Part shown: piece after piece, positions 23,235 to 30,808 of the stretch
How positions within the stretch are numbered: position 1 is the first letter of the stretch
How the letters are laid out: the number at the start of each line of letters is the position of its first letter
IMG/VR virus record: IMGVR_UViG_3300020411_004383
Coordinates: 1-43,056 of that record
Reading direction: 5' to 3' (one strand)
Origin: a virus
DNA length: 43,056 nt
The notes under the pieces: generated by a model
Seen by the model: the letters and a program-made list of their open reading frames with translations, nothing else
What the model was told of the DNA's origin: nothing
The model's database searches: none
Made by a program: the position numbers and the translations under genes

Positions 23235-24141
23235 CAATACTGTCCTTTTCCCAGTCAAATGTGTGAATGTTTTTCATGTCCCATACTTCGGCATTATACG
23301 ACCTCTTAGGAACGAACACAGGAATATCATGCTGAGCATATTCTGCTGCATGCTTTGGTGAGTCATCTATTGCACAGACCACTTTGCCTTGTTTGAAAAA
23401 AGGCTTATCAGAAAGCCATCTATACTTTTCAGCATTTAGTGTGACAGAATCATATGGCATGTCTATCTGTGACAGCCAAAAATATGTGTCGTATAGACAC
23501 TTTAAGTTTTCCTTAGGGCGTGCTGTCAGAATGTGCACCCAGAAACCTGCTTCGTGCAGCTTAGTAATAGATTCCAGCATTAGGTCATTAGTAGGAAGTG
23601 ATCTAATTCCGCCATTTTTAATGAAGATCATGTAGGCTTCTTCGATCGACATGTCGCCAACTGTGCCCTGGACGTAATAGTTTGGATCTTCTATGTCAAG
23701 AGATACTCCGAACTCTTTTTCGACCCATCCAAAAAAACCTGTTCTAAATCTAGCCAAGACATCGTCGACGTCGACGATGATCACAGGGCTACCGTCCCAT
23801 TTTTGTATACCTCTAGTCTCTCTATCCCATAAGAATGCTTCTCTAGAATCATATGCATCCATAAAATCTTCATCTGAAAAATCCCATAGATTCAAAGTTG
23901 CGAGGCAATATCTCATTACATCAACTGTTTCATACAGTATTTTTTGAGCTTGTGTATCAGATGCGACAGGCCTATGATCTTTATAATGTACAGCATCAGC
24001 AAGGCTAGAAACTTCTGAGTGTAATGCTAGTGCAAATATCTTGTGTCGTTCAATCTTTTCCTTTTCGCTTAACGCGTCTGAGTCAAAGAAAAGATTAGAA
24101 AATTGTTTTTGTGTTTTTAAAATATTTTTTATGTCACTCAT
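23206..24141 (-). CDS. All-alpha NTP pyrophosphatase-like domain fused to a HAD phosphatase
   Basis: In this 311-aa protein the N-terminal part (1-110) has the MazG/dUTPase-2 rhythm: ALALHSEVSSLADAVHY (E43), then YETVDVMRYCLATLNLW (E71, D74). The C-terminal part is a HAD hydrolase with IIVDVDDVLARF (D124, D126), HILTARP and VCAIDDSP, close to the 5'(3')-deoxyribonucleotidase group. The fusion could cut dNTP to dNMP and then to a deoxynucleoside, sanitising or remodelling the pool. AGGGA precedes the ATG. A 122-base divergent gap with palindromic sequence lies upstream. Confidence 0.8.
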   Translation of the reverse strand: MSDIKNILKTQKQFSNLFFDSDALSEKEKIERHKIFALALHSEVSSLADAVHYKDHRPVASDTQAQKILYETVDVMRYCLATLNLWDFSDEDFMDAYDSREAFLWDRETRGIQKWDGSPVIIVDVDDVLARFRTGFFGWVEKEFGVSLDIEDPNYYVQGTVGDMSIEEAYMIFIKNGGIRSLPTNDLMLESITKLHEAGFWVHILTARPKENLKCLYDTYFWLSQIDMPYDSVTLNAEKYRWLSDKPFFKQGKVVCAIDDSPKHAAEYAQHDIPVFVPKRSYNAEVWDMKNIHTFDWEKDSIDEAVKRLLP

Positions 24142-24263
24142 ATCAAATCCCTAGACTTGTATTAAGTGTAGTTCTCGTGTCTTAAATGAACATATATGTT
24201 TTAAATTAAGTTCTCTTGAGACACTGTAGTTGGTATTTGTCTATAGTTATTTAAGAGACCCTA
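24142..24263. promoter_or_regulatory. Divergent intergenic control region with palindromes
   Basis: This is the only divergent gene pair in the window, between the fusion gene at 23206-24141 and the plus-strand gene at 24264. It holds a perfect 10-base palindrome ACATATATGT (24190-24199) in AT-rich flanks that extend the symmetry imperfectly. GTGTCT and AGACAC copies lie on either side. Promoter candidates for either strand are weak: TTGAGA at 24216 and TATAGT at 24242 are 20 bases apart. An operator role is inferred. Confidence 0.4.
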
Positions 24264-24884
24264 ATGTATAGCGCAGAAGAAGACGTCATTAACTCAGCAA
24301 CTCATTTTCTATCAGCTGTGATTTCAGTGCTGGTTACACTTCTTGTTGTGTTCAACACCGGACTTCCTTTTTCAAAAACCTTCCCTATTTTTATTATGGG
24401 CTTTACATCAAGTTGGACATTTTTCTCATCTTATCTTTATCATTCTTCAAAGCAAGAACCAAAGAGAGAAAGAAATCGTATTTTAGATCGCTGTTCAATC
24501 TACACAATGATAACAGGGAACGCAGTAGGAATAGCGCTTCTTAGCTCTCTTTCTACTACTTCTATTATTTGTTGTATCATCCTAATAATAATGGGGTCTC
24601 TTTTTGTTGCAAACCTTTGTCTTAAAAAAAAGGTGTCAGAAGTATTTTCTCTTACGTCCTACCTTTTAATGGGTTGGCTAGCTGTTTTGCCTTCTTCCGG
24701 GCTCTTTTTTCCCAGTAAATTTACGGATATGCCAGAGCTTTTTTGTCTGCTAGCGGGTGGCTTATCTTATAGTCTTGGCGTTATTTTTTATACGCGAGAT
24801 AGAAAATGGGATCACGTAATATGGCATATTTTTACTATGCTTGGTTTTGGTTTTCATTTTTCCGGCGCCTATATTTGCCTTTAA
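24264..24884 (+). CDS. Hemolysin III / PAQR-family membrane protein
   Basis: This 206-aa protein has about seven transmembrane segments. The family's conserved residues are all visible: YSAEEDVINSATH at the N-terminus, SSYLYH (S56 to H60), LDRCSIY (D75), and DHVIWHIF (H184, H188) with a later His. These residues form a zinc site in PAQR receptors and HlyIII/YqfA proteins. It is the only gene on the plus strand here and converges on the dUTPase gene three bases away. A role in altering host membrane or excluding rival phages is speculation; phage-borne HlyIII is unusual. Confidence 0.85.
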   Translation: MYSAEEDVINSATHFLSAVISVLVTLLVVFNTGLPFSKTFPIFIMGFTSSWTFFSSYLYHSSKQEPKRERNRILDRCSIYTMITGNAVGIALLSSLSTTSIICCIILIIMGSLFVANLCLKKKVSEVFSLTSYLLMGWLAVLPSSGLFFPSKFTDMPELFCLLAGGLSYSLGVIFYTRDRKWDHVIWHIFTMLGFGFHFSGAYICL

Positions 24885-24886
24885 GA

Positions 24887-25261
24887 CTAATATCCGTTCT
24901 TTAGACGATTATGAATCTTTTCATCTTTGGCACAGTATGAATCATAGAGCTCTTCTGCGCTTACTCCAACCAAGACTAGCATGCTTAAGAAGTAATTGAA
25001 GGCGTCAACTACTTCTTCAACAAACTCATCCCTATCGAACTCCGGATTCTCAGTATCTCTGTGAGGCTTCCAGTTTTTAAGATGGCCCAAGGCTTCAAAC
25101 ATCTCTTCAACACCCTTGAGAGCTAAGTCTCTTATTAGCTGCTGTGAGCTCTTTTGAGACACGTCTAACGGCCACTCCGGGTAGCTTCCCGGCTTAACAC
25201 TTTCTAGACGAGCCATAAAATCTTTCCTAAGACTAAAGAGGTGGTCTAGTTTATCAGACAT
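24887..25261 (-). CDS. All-alpha (dimeric-type) dUTPase / MazG-like NTP pyrophosphatase
   Basis: In this 124-aa protein the segment RDLALKGVEEMFEALGHLKN (44-63) and VEEVVDAFNYFLSML (81-95) supply the E-E-x-x-E and E-x-x-D metal sites of the superfamily. YCAKDEKIHNRLKNGY matches the Y-x-x-K-x-x-x-N-x-x-R-x-x-x-G-Y end typical of dimeric dUTPases. It would hydrolyse dUTP to dUMP. The ATG at 25261 overlaps the previous stop by eight bases (ATGTCTGA); a longer upstream start is less likely. A trimeric-type dUTPase is also encoded at 36618. Confidence 0.8.
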   Translation of the reverse strand: MSDKLDHLFSLRKDFMARLESVKPGSYPEWPLDVSQKSSQQLIRDLALKGVEEMFEALGHLKNWKPHRDTENPEFDRDEFVEEVVDAFNYFLSMLVLVGVSAEELYDSYCAKDEKIHNRLKNGY

Positions 25262-25472
25262 TTGCTTCCTCGTCGGCTTGGTTTTGCATCCTGTCAATAT
25301 TCTCTTCAAAAATACTAGTATACTCTTCTGTCGGCACTAAAGTATTGTTATCAGCATCGACCTCTAAGCGAAGTGTTCTAATTTGGTCAGTTATGTCTGT
25401 CCCTGTAAGAATCCCTAGTTGAAATAGCTTTACAATTTGAGCGATTGTGGTATCAGAAAGTTTTAGCGACAT
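25254..25472 (-). CDS. Small conserved-type helical phage protein
   Basis: This 72-aa protein begins MSLKLSDTTIAQIVKLFQLG and continues ILTGTDITDQIRTLRL, a helical region I recall from many marine phage genomes as a conserved protein of unknown function. The C-terminal half is acidic. It is tightly coupled to the dUTPase gene by an eight-base overlap and lies ten bases from the Fpg-like gene. No function can be assigned. Confidence 0.65.
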   Translation of the reverse strand: MSLKLSDTTIAQIVKLFQLGILTGTDITDQIRTLRLEVDADNNTLVPTEEYTSIFEENIDRMQNQADEEANV

Positions 25473-25481
25473 TTTTTCTCC

Positions 25482-26288
25482 TTATTTTTGTTTATCGGGA
25501 GACCAGTGTGTAGTTCTCCCATCGGGTGTAGGTGTCTTAATCACTTTGTTACCCTCTGCATCTATTTTACGATTATAACACAGAAACCTACTTGAGTAAT
25601 CCCCTGATTCTCCTGAAAAGTTTTTGTGTGTTAAAAAAGTTGCTCCGCCATGCTCATATGAAGTTAGCATTACTCCTTTAACTGCACGAAATAGAAGTTC
25701 TAAGTCATGATCGACGATATCAGAAACGCTTCTTAGTGGGCTTATGCCTGCTAACCATAATGCCTCTGATTTTATATAGTTGCCGATTCCAGCCAGGACT
25801 GCTTGATTCATTAATGCCTTTGTAATATTCCAGTTTTCTTTTTTGCGAAGCCTCTCTACAAAAACTTCTGAAGTTGTGTCTGTAGAAAACATATCCGGGC
25901 CCATTTTGGTAAGTTTTGACTTGAGCATACTTGGCCCGTATACAAATTTAAGTGTTCCAAAATTTCTTTGATCATTAAAGTAAAGAGGCTCAGCATCCGT
26001 AAACTGTATTTTTACTCTACTGTGCTTTGTCTCCCCACTACTCCACTGGCCGGTCATGCCTAGTGTTGACCAAAGATTTACACTAGAATCTGTAATCACA
26101 TATAGAAATTTTCCGTGCACGCCTACGCCTACAACTTTTGTAGGCAAAGATTTAGATATGTCTTCAAACCCTGAAATTGGCTTTTTGGTGTATCTTCCTG
26201 ACAAAACTGTAACGCTCTTAATTGTTTTGCCTGAGATCTTTTTTGACATGTCAAATCCCATCTTTTTTACTTCAGGCCCTTCAGGCAT
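25482..26288 (-). CDS. Fpg/Nei-type DNA glycosylase without zinc finger cysteines
   Basis: This 268-aa protein starts exactly MPEGPEVKK. In this family Pro2 is the nucleophile and Glu3 is catalytic, so the ATG at 26288 is correct and upstream starts are not. LGMTGQW, FNDQRNFGTLKF and NQAVLAGIGNYIKSEALW follow the Fpg order. The C-terminus CYNRKIDAEGNKVI, then DGRTTHWSPDKQK, keeps the finger's strands but has lost the zinc cysteines. This is a zincless finger as in NEIL1 and some viral Nei proteins. It excises oxidised bases. It overlaps the MBD4-like gene by eight bases. Confidence 0.88.
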   Translation of the reverse strand: MPEGPEVKKMGFDMSKKISGKTIKSVTVLSGRYTKKPISGFEDISKSLPTKVVGVGVHGKFLYVITDSSVNLWSTLGMTGQWSSGETKHSRVKIQFTDAEPLYFNDQRNFGTLKFVYGPSMLKSKLTKMGPDMFSTDTTSEVFVERLRKKENWNITKALMNQAVLAGIGNYIKSEALWLAGISPLRSVSDIVDHDLELLFRAVKGVMLTSYEHGGATFLTHKNFSGESGDYSSRFLCYNRKIDAEGNKVIKTPTPDGRTTHWSPDKQK

Positions 26289-26703
26289 ATTCACTCCTAG
26301 CCCATTCGACGTAGTCATTCAATGCATTGTCATCTGGCGTTACATTATTCCAGTCAAATTTACAAAAGACTTTGTAGCAATCGTCAGCATACTTTCCACA
26401 TGCATATAGATCTGACGGAAGATTCCACTCGTTGTTTAGAAATTCTTTTGAAAATCTAACAAGCGATTTGCTCCTTCTATTATAAAGCCCTAAGGGTTTG
26501 AGAATTTCTGCTAGCTCGACAGGATCAGCTAATGCCATATTTTTAGGCTGTGGATACTTTTTAAAAAGGGTTTTATACACCTTGTCGACCTGTCTGCGTG
26601 TTGTCTGATTATGCAGTATGCAGACAACTAGAATTTTCCAAACATCTGGCCACATATCTTCTTGCAGCATTCCAATTGGTGACTTTGAAAGTTTCCAAAC
26701 CAT
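26281..26703 (-). CDS. MBD4-like helix-hairpin-helix DNA glycosylase
   Basis: This 140-aa protein has LHNQTTRRQVDKVYKTL, then LAEILKPLGLYNRRSKSLVR, then ACGKYADDCYKVFC, then VTPDDNALNDYVEW. These follow the HhH-GPD domain of eukaryotic MBD4 closely, including the catalytic Asp (D125 in P-D-D-x-x-L-N-x-Y). There is no iron-sulfur cluster cysteine set. MBD4 removes T, U or 5-hydroxymethyl-U opposite G. No clear ribosome binding site is seen, but TATAAT lies 22 bases upstream. It is coupled to the Fpg-like gene. Confidence 0.82.
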   Translation of the reverse strand: MVWKLSKSPIGMLQEDMWPDVWKILVVCILHNQTTRRQVDKVYKTLFKKYPQPKNMALADPVELAEILKPLGLYNRRSKSLVRFSKEFLNNEWNLPSDLYACGKYADDCYKVFCKFDWNNVTPDDNALNDYVEWARSEYA

Positions 26704-26724
26704 GCTGGAATTTTATTACAAGTG

Positions 26725-26730
26725 ATTATA
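26725..26730 (-). promoter_or_regulatory. TATAAT -10-like element before the glycosylase pair
   Basis: On the minus strand TATAAT lies 22 bases before the ATG at 26703, in a 39-base gap after the VWA lipoprotein stop. No good -35 hexamer stands at 16-18 bases. It could be an extended or activator-dependent (middle-type) promoter for the two glycosylase genes. Confidence 0.3.
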
Positions 26731-26742
26731 AAGTACAAATCT

Positions 26743-28011
26743 TTAAAGACACGCAGACTCTTCTATGATACTACTAAGATTGCTAAAAAGATTTCCGTCA
26801 TAAAGCATATACCACTTGCCTTCAGTAATTTCAGAAAATAGATCCCAGCCGTACAGGCCGCTCTTGCTGTCTTCATCTGTAAACGTGTAAACCTTAAGAT
26901 TCGGTATTGACAAGATCATTGTCTCTAGCTTTTTTTTAGTAATGGTGTCTTTTGTATTATAGCTCTTGCCTATTTTTGACTTAGGAAATAGAAAACTCTG
27001 GCCAATCTCATTGGTAAAAATGATTATTACTTTTTTGCTGTGTGTACGCCAATTAATTTTAAAATCTTCTAGTGGCGGAACAGACTCAGCAAATACATCA
27101 CCTATCCACGTAGGCCACAGGAGCGTATCATCTTTGTAGGGTAGAAATGTTGAAATATTTCTGATCGCTAGGTAGAGTCCGTCATAAAGCATTTCATATT
27201 GACTGTTCAGATCGAAGCCTGCAACTATTTGAATATCTGAGCTGAAATCTTTTATGTCCTGAAGATTGCTTATTATTGCTAAGTAGTTTTGATTGCCTGG
27301 TGTTTCACCTGCATTCAAAGGTCCTACTATCATTCCCCACTTTGTATTAGACTCCGCATACTGCAAAGTAAATGTATTGATCCCGTTTATGACTTCCCCT
27401 ATTTCATTTTTCATTGAAGCAGACATGTCTACTAAAAAGAGAACATCAACTTCTTGATCTTCACAATTGTCGATAGGATTATTGATATCTTCTATACTGC
27501 CATTGTCATTTTCATCTTGGGCATCATCGCTCGAAGAAGAATTCTTTTCTTCTGAAGTATCACAATCATTTTCCGGACAGGCCCCTACACAGGGGCCTGG
27601 CTTCAAAAACCCTTTATCACAATAGATAGACTTTGTTCCTGAGTAGCCTGAAGTTGTTGTGCATGGTTCTTCTTCAACTATCGGAATTGCTGGATTACAC
27701 TCTAAAAACTCTTTGCACTCACTTATGCTTATAACAACTGGAGGTGTTTTGCAGATGTCTTTAACAATTTCTACACGCATTAGCGGACCAGATATTCCCG
27801 GGCAAAAGTAGTACTCTGTACGAATACAATTATATTCATACGTGTCACTAAACGTCTCATCTGTATCGACATCCACTGAAACTATGGGCAACTCTTCGTT
27901 TACTATTGTTACGTAAGAGCATGCTGTAGGATCTTCCATGTATAGCTCAGAACATGAGCCTATACATAAAAAAACTAGGCAAGCAAACAAGATCTGCTTG
28001 AAACGATTCAT
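26743..28011 (-). CDS. Secreted lipoprotein with von Willebrand factor A domain
   Basis: The protein is 422 aa from the ATG at 28011. MNRFKQILFACLVFLCIGSC is a lipoprotein signal with lipobox I-G-S-C (C20). A cysteine-rich region (about 20-150) is followed by an S/D/N-rich linker and a VWA domain from about residue 185, with a complete start of the MIDAS motif DMSASM (D195, S197, S199). It should be anchored in the cell envelope, where VWA domains bind proteins with a metal ion. Lipoproteins of this kind are unusual in phages; superinfection exclusion or surface remodelling is speculative. Confidence 0.8.
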   Translation of the reverse strand: MNRFKQILFACLVFLCIGSCSELYMEDPTACSYVTIVNEELPIVSVDVDTDETFSDTYEYNCIRTEYYFCPGISGPLMRVEIVKDICKTPPVVISISECKEFLECNPAIPIVEEEPCTTTSGYSGTKSIYCDKGFLKPGPCVGACPENDCDTSEEKNSSSSDDAQDENDNGSIEDINNPIDNCEDQEVDVLFLVDMSASMKNEIGEVINGINTFTLQYAESNTKWGMIVGPLNAGETPGNQNYLAIISNLQDIKDFSSDIQIVAGFDLNSQYEMLYDGLYLAIRNISTFLPYKDDTLLWPTWIGDVFAESVPPLEDFKINWRTHSKKVIIIFTNEIGQSFLFPKSKIGKSYNTKDTITKKKLETMILSIPNLKVYTFTDEDSKSGLYGWDLFSEITEGKWYMLYDGNLFSNLSSIIEESACL

Positions 28012-28027
28012 AAGATTTGTATAAGAA

Positions 28028-28045
28028 GCCTCACATGATTGAGGC
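28028..28045 (-). promoter_or_regulatory. Hairpin in the lipoprotein leader
   Basis: GCCTCA, six loop bases and TGAGGC form a perfect six-base-pair stem 16 bases before the ATG at 28011. The 3' arm contains the only purine-rich GAGG near the start. It may either hide the ribosome binding site or act as a weak terminator for the gene at 28095; the following sequence (TTCTTATAC) is a poor T-tract. Confidence 0.4.
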
Positions 28046-28094
28046 GAGATGCACAATAGTAAAAAACAACACTAAGTCGTATACACGAATCTGT

Positions 28095-28865
28095 TTATCG
28101 CTTTTCTACTTTGACTATCTCTACAGGCGTGGCTATAAACTCATTCCACAGAGAAGTCTTTGTCGGATGATCACATTCACTTAAGTCATAGCATATGTTG
28201 TTAGTGTTTCTACCCGGATATTCCAGTCTATACATGTTGCATGCTCTTCTTCCGGAATCGAGTGCCATAGATTTAATGTCACTTCTAAATCCTGCTCTTA
28301 CATTGCCTACTAGTGTCACAAGAACATTTGATTCTTTTCTAAAAAAGGGCCTTTCCATTACAGTAAATGTAGAAATATCAAACTCAGACCCATTTTGAAT
28401 TGCAGTATAAAGGCGCTCGACGCCTGCCTCTGTCGTGTAGTGATTTAGAACCTTGGGGTTGTAAAGTGATCCATAGAACTGAACTGTGTATTCATCATCA
28501 AGCATGACGTAGGGCTCCATGTCTCCTCGTGAATAGAAATACGCGAACTTTAGCTTATGAATGTCAGGGAAATAATGACCAAACTCTTTTTCAAATCCCC
28601 AGAATCTATGATTGACAAAGTCTTCAATAAAATCTAGTATATTTTTTTGAGTTAGCAAATCCCATCGATCAACTTCGTCATTTAATTGATAACTAAAGTA
28701 CTTGTCCAATATGTCTATTAGACGCTGATCTAGAGAGAGTCCACCTCGTGTGTCGATTCCTTCCTTTTGTAGTTCAAGAAGCTGTGCTACTGCAATCTCC
28801 CACTCAGTCAGTGTGTAAAAACTACTGGCTGGCTTCATATAGCCTCTAACTTTTATTTTAGTCAT
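28095..28865 (-). CDS. Conserved phage-type protein, function unknown
   Basis: In this 256-aa protein the C-terminal half (FDISTFTVMERPFFRKES, then TLVGNVRAGFRSDIKSM, then NMYRLEYPGRNTNN) is strongly patterned. I recall it from other marine phage genomes without a known role. ACNMYRLEYPG and two further Cys (ICYDLSECDH) might form a metal or disulfide site, but this is not established. The start overlaps the ThyX stop by eight bases (ATGACTAA). Confidence 0.7.
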   Translation of the reverse strand: MTKIKVRGYMKPASSFYTLTEWEIAVAQLLELQKEGIDTRGGLSLDQRLIDILDKYFSYQLNDEVDRWDLLTQKNILDFIEDFVNHRFWGFEKEFGHYFPDIHKLKFAYFYSRGDMEPYVMLDDEYTVQFYGSLYNPKVLNHYTTEAGVERLYTAIQNGSEFDISTFTVMERPFFRKESNVLVTLVGNVRAGFRSDIKSMALDSGRRACNMYRLEYPGRNTNNICYDLSECDHPTKTSLWNEFIATPVEIVKVEKR

Positions 28866-29562
28866 TATTCCCTCTAAAAGAGAGAACTGCCTCCGGCCAA
28901 AGATCTTCTGCTATGTCTAGGCAGGCTTTCGCAACTTGCTGAATTTCCCATTGCGCGCCTTCGTGTGTCCTTAGACTTACAAACTTCATTAGATTATTTA
29001 AGTTGACAGTCCCATAATATTGTGTGTACATGTTTTGAGGCAGCACACTTCTCGCTTGTTCTCGACAGACACCTGCTTCTAGCAATCTCTCAAAGAGTCT
29101 CATGCTAATTCTTCCGTGTTCTTTTATGGCATCTGATGCGTTCATTGTAGCATATTGACCTCGTGGGTATGCTACCAGAGGATCAATTAAGTCTTTTTCA
29201 TTTGACGCTTGTCTATTTGACTCATGCTGTGTTCTTAGTAGAGACGGCTCATAAAACTGAATATCTACATCTGTGTATCTTCGACTTATTTCATTGTAAG
29301 ACCAAGTACGATGACGATGGTGTTGAGAGCGAATGAACAGAGGTACCACAAACCGAAAAGTAACAACGTTGTGCTCAAATGTCGATGTGTGTCGATGGTC
29401 GACAAGGTACTTAATAAGCTTTTTGTCTTTTTCATCTAGATTATTCTTGTGTTTTCCAAAAGATACCCTGGCAGCGTTTGCAACTGTAAGGTCTGTTCCC
29501 ATATGCTGAATATACTCAACTGAGCCTATTCCGTCCTCGAATAGCTCGATTCTTTTACTCAT
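28858..29562 (-). CDS. thyX: FAD-dependent thymidylate synthase ThyX (canonical)
   Basis: This 234-aa protein methylates dUMP to dTMP with methylene-tetrahydrofolate and FAD. The signature RHRTWSYNEISRRY at 83-96 is complete. The early ARVSFGKHK segment and the C-terminal QARSVLPQNMYTQYYGTVNLNNLMKF region also fit. The start ATG shares a base with the previous stop (TAATG). This is the normal enzyme; the copy at 21991-22962 is the divergent one. Confidence 0.93.
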   Translation of the reverse strand: MSKRIELFEDGIGSVEYIQHMGTDLTVANAARVSFGKHKNNLDEKDKKLIKYLVDHRHTSTFEHNVVTFRFVVPLFIRSQHHRHRTWSYNEISRRYTDVDIQFYEPSLLRTQHESNRQASNEKDLIDPLVAYPRGQYATMNASDAIKEHGRISMRLFERLLEAGVCREQARSVLPQNMYTQYYGTVNLNNLMKFVSLRTHEGAQWEIQQVAKACLDIAEDLWPEAVLSFRGNND

Positions 29563-30806
29563 TAAGTTTCTGACCTAGGCATTTTCTTATTATACTTGAT
29601 TTGATACAAAAGTTCTTCAAGATCTGCATATTGATCGTATAACTTGTCAAGCAAGCTATCCAGAATTTTTCTTTCTTCTTCAGCTTGCTCATCAGAGGCA
29701 CCTGCTGTATAAAACACAGGATCATTTTTTACTTTTTTGCGAAGGTCTACATAAGAAGTTGCCTTATTGATTAAAGCCTGCTGTGCTTTTCTTGCAAGGT
29801 CATAGTCAGACGAATCATCAACTTCTCTTTGGCTAGTTCTAGGTAGGTTTTTTGAATCACTTTCTGAGCCGTCTTCATCTGGATTTAGATAGTCTACTAG
29901 ATTAAACTCCTTTAGATTCTTGCGCAATTCTTCTCTAATAATCTTTCTAACTCTATGCTCGTCCAGTTTCATTAGTGCCTCTCTTACAAACATTAAAAAA
30001 GGAGGCTTTTCAGGTTCAGTAGGCTGCCTCACTAGTAAGTTAATCTTAGGTTCATAGTCATCAGGGAGATCATCAAAAAGACGAAGGCTTTCAACTTTAT
30101 CTTCATAAGGCAAAATATGAAACTCTAGATTATCACAGTCCAAGCCGATTTGGCAGTTTGTTATTTCCCAATCAGCATCTCGCCTTACATTCAAATGACT
30201 ATGTGGAGAAAAGTATTGATATCTTAGTGCAGTTAATGCGTCTGTAAGATCTTCCACACCATGCAGTGCTGCTTCTCCTTGTGCTCTTCTAACTATTGAT
30301 GACACATAGTCTTCACCGTGCTCCGGCGTTAGACCGCCATCTAGCATTGTATTGTGATTTGAAACAACATGCCACTTGTCTTTTGGGAGTCTTTGAATTT
30401 TTGCATCTTGATCTGCTCCTCGGTTTTCTATTTTAAAGATTCCTTCAGGAGCAGAAACTAGTGTGATCCCTACGACTCCGCCTTCATCGTATGATGCTAA
30501 CGTTTTTAGAGCTTCCATTGTGGTGTTAGATTTAAGCGCCTTCTTTATTATTTTTTGATTATTTGATCCGTAGGACAAAAAGTCCGGATCATACTGAGTC
30601 GTGGTATAGATTATTGCAAGCCCTTTTGAGTTCATCCCCTCAGCATGTCTTGATCTCTCGTCTGCATAGTATAGCAGTTCTACACCGTCATCAGTAAGCT
30701 CTCTGTGTATTTCTAATTCAGGCTTATAGCTCTTATCTCTATTTTTAACGATAAGTCTTCTGTCGCCTATTTGGGCAATGCCTGCTGTGCACTCGGTAAT
30801 CATCAT
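29562..30806 (-). CDS. Ntn-hydrolase-like protein with internal tag helix and C-terminal extension
   Basis: In this 414-aa protein MMITECTAGIAQIGDRRLIVKNRDKSY resembles in outline the N-terminal nucleophile region of AAT/choloylglycine-type Ntn hydrolases: C6 would be the nucleophile, and K-N-R-D the conserved loop. SNHNTMLDGGLTP and EDYVSSIVRR also match the fold. At about 283-300 a tag-like helix HRVRKIIREELRKNLKEF appears, followed by an acidic linker and a helical C-terminus. This suggests a fusion of an amidase-like domain with a cargo module. The start may be 30806 or 30803. Confidence 0.6.
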   Translation of the reverse strand: MMITECTAGIAQIGDRRLIVKNRDKSYKPELEIHRELTDDGVELLYYADERSRHAEGMNSKGLAIIYTTTQYDPDFLSYGSNNQKIIKKALKSNTTMEALKTLASYDEGGVVGITLVSAPEGIFKIENRGADQDAKIQRLPKDKWHVVSNHNTMLDGGLTPEHGEDYVSSIVRRAQGEAALHGVEDLTDALTALRYQYFSPHSHLNVRRDADWEITNCQIGLDCDNLEFHILPYEDKVESLRLFDDLPDDYEPKINLLVRQPTEPEKPPFLMFVREALMKLDEHRVRKIIREELRKNLKEFNLVDYLNPDEDGSESDSKNLPRTSQREVDDSSDYDLARKAQQALINKATSYVDLRKKVKNDPVFYTAGASDEQAEEERKILDSLLDKLYDQYADLEELLYQIKYNKKMPRSET

Positions 30807-30808
30807 CT

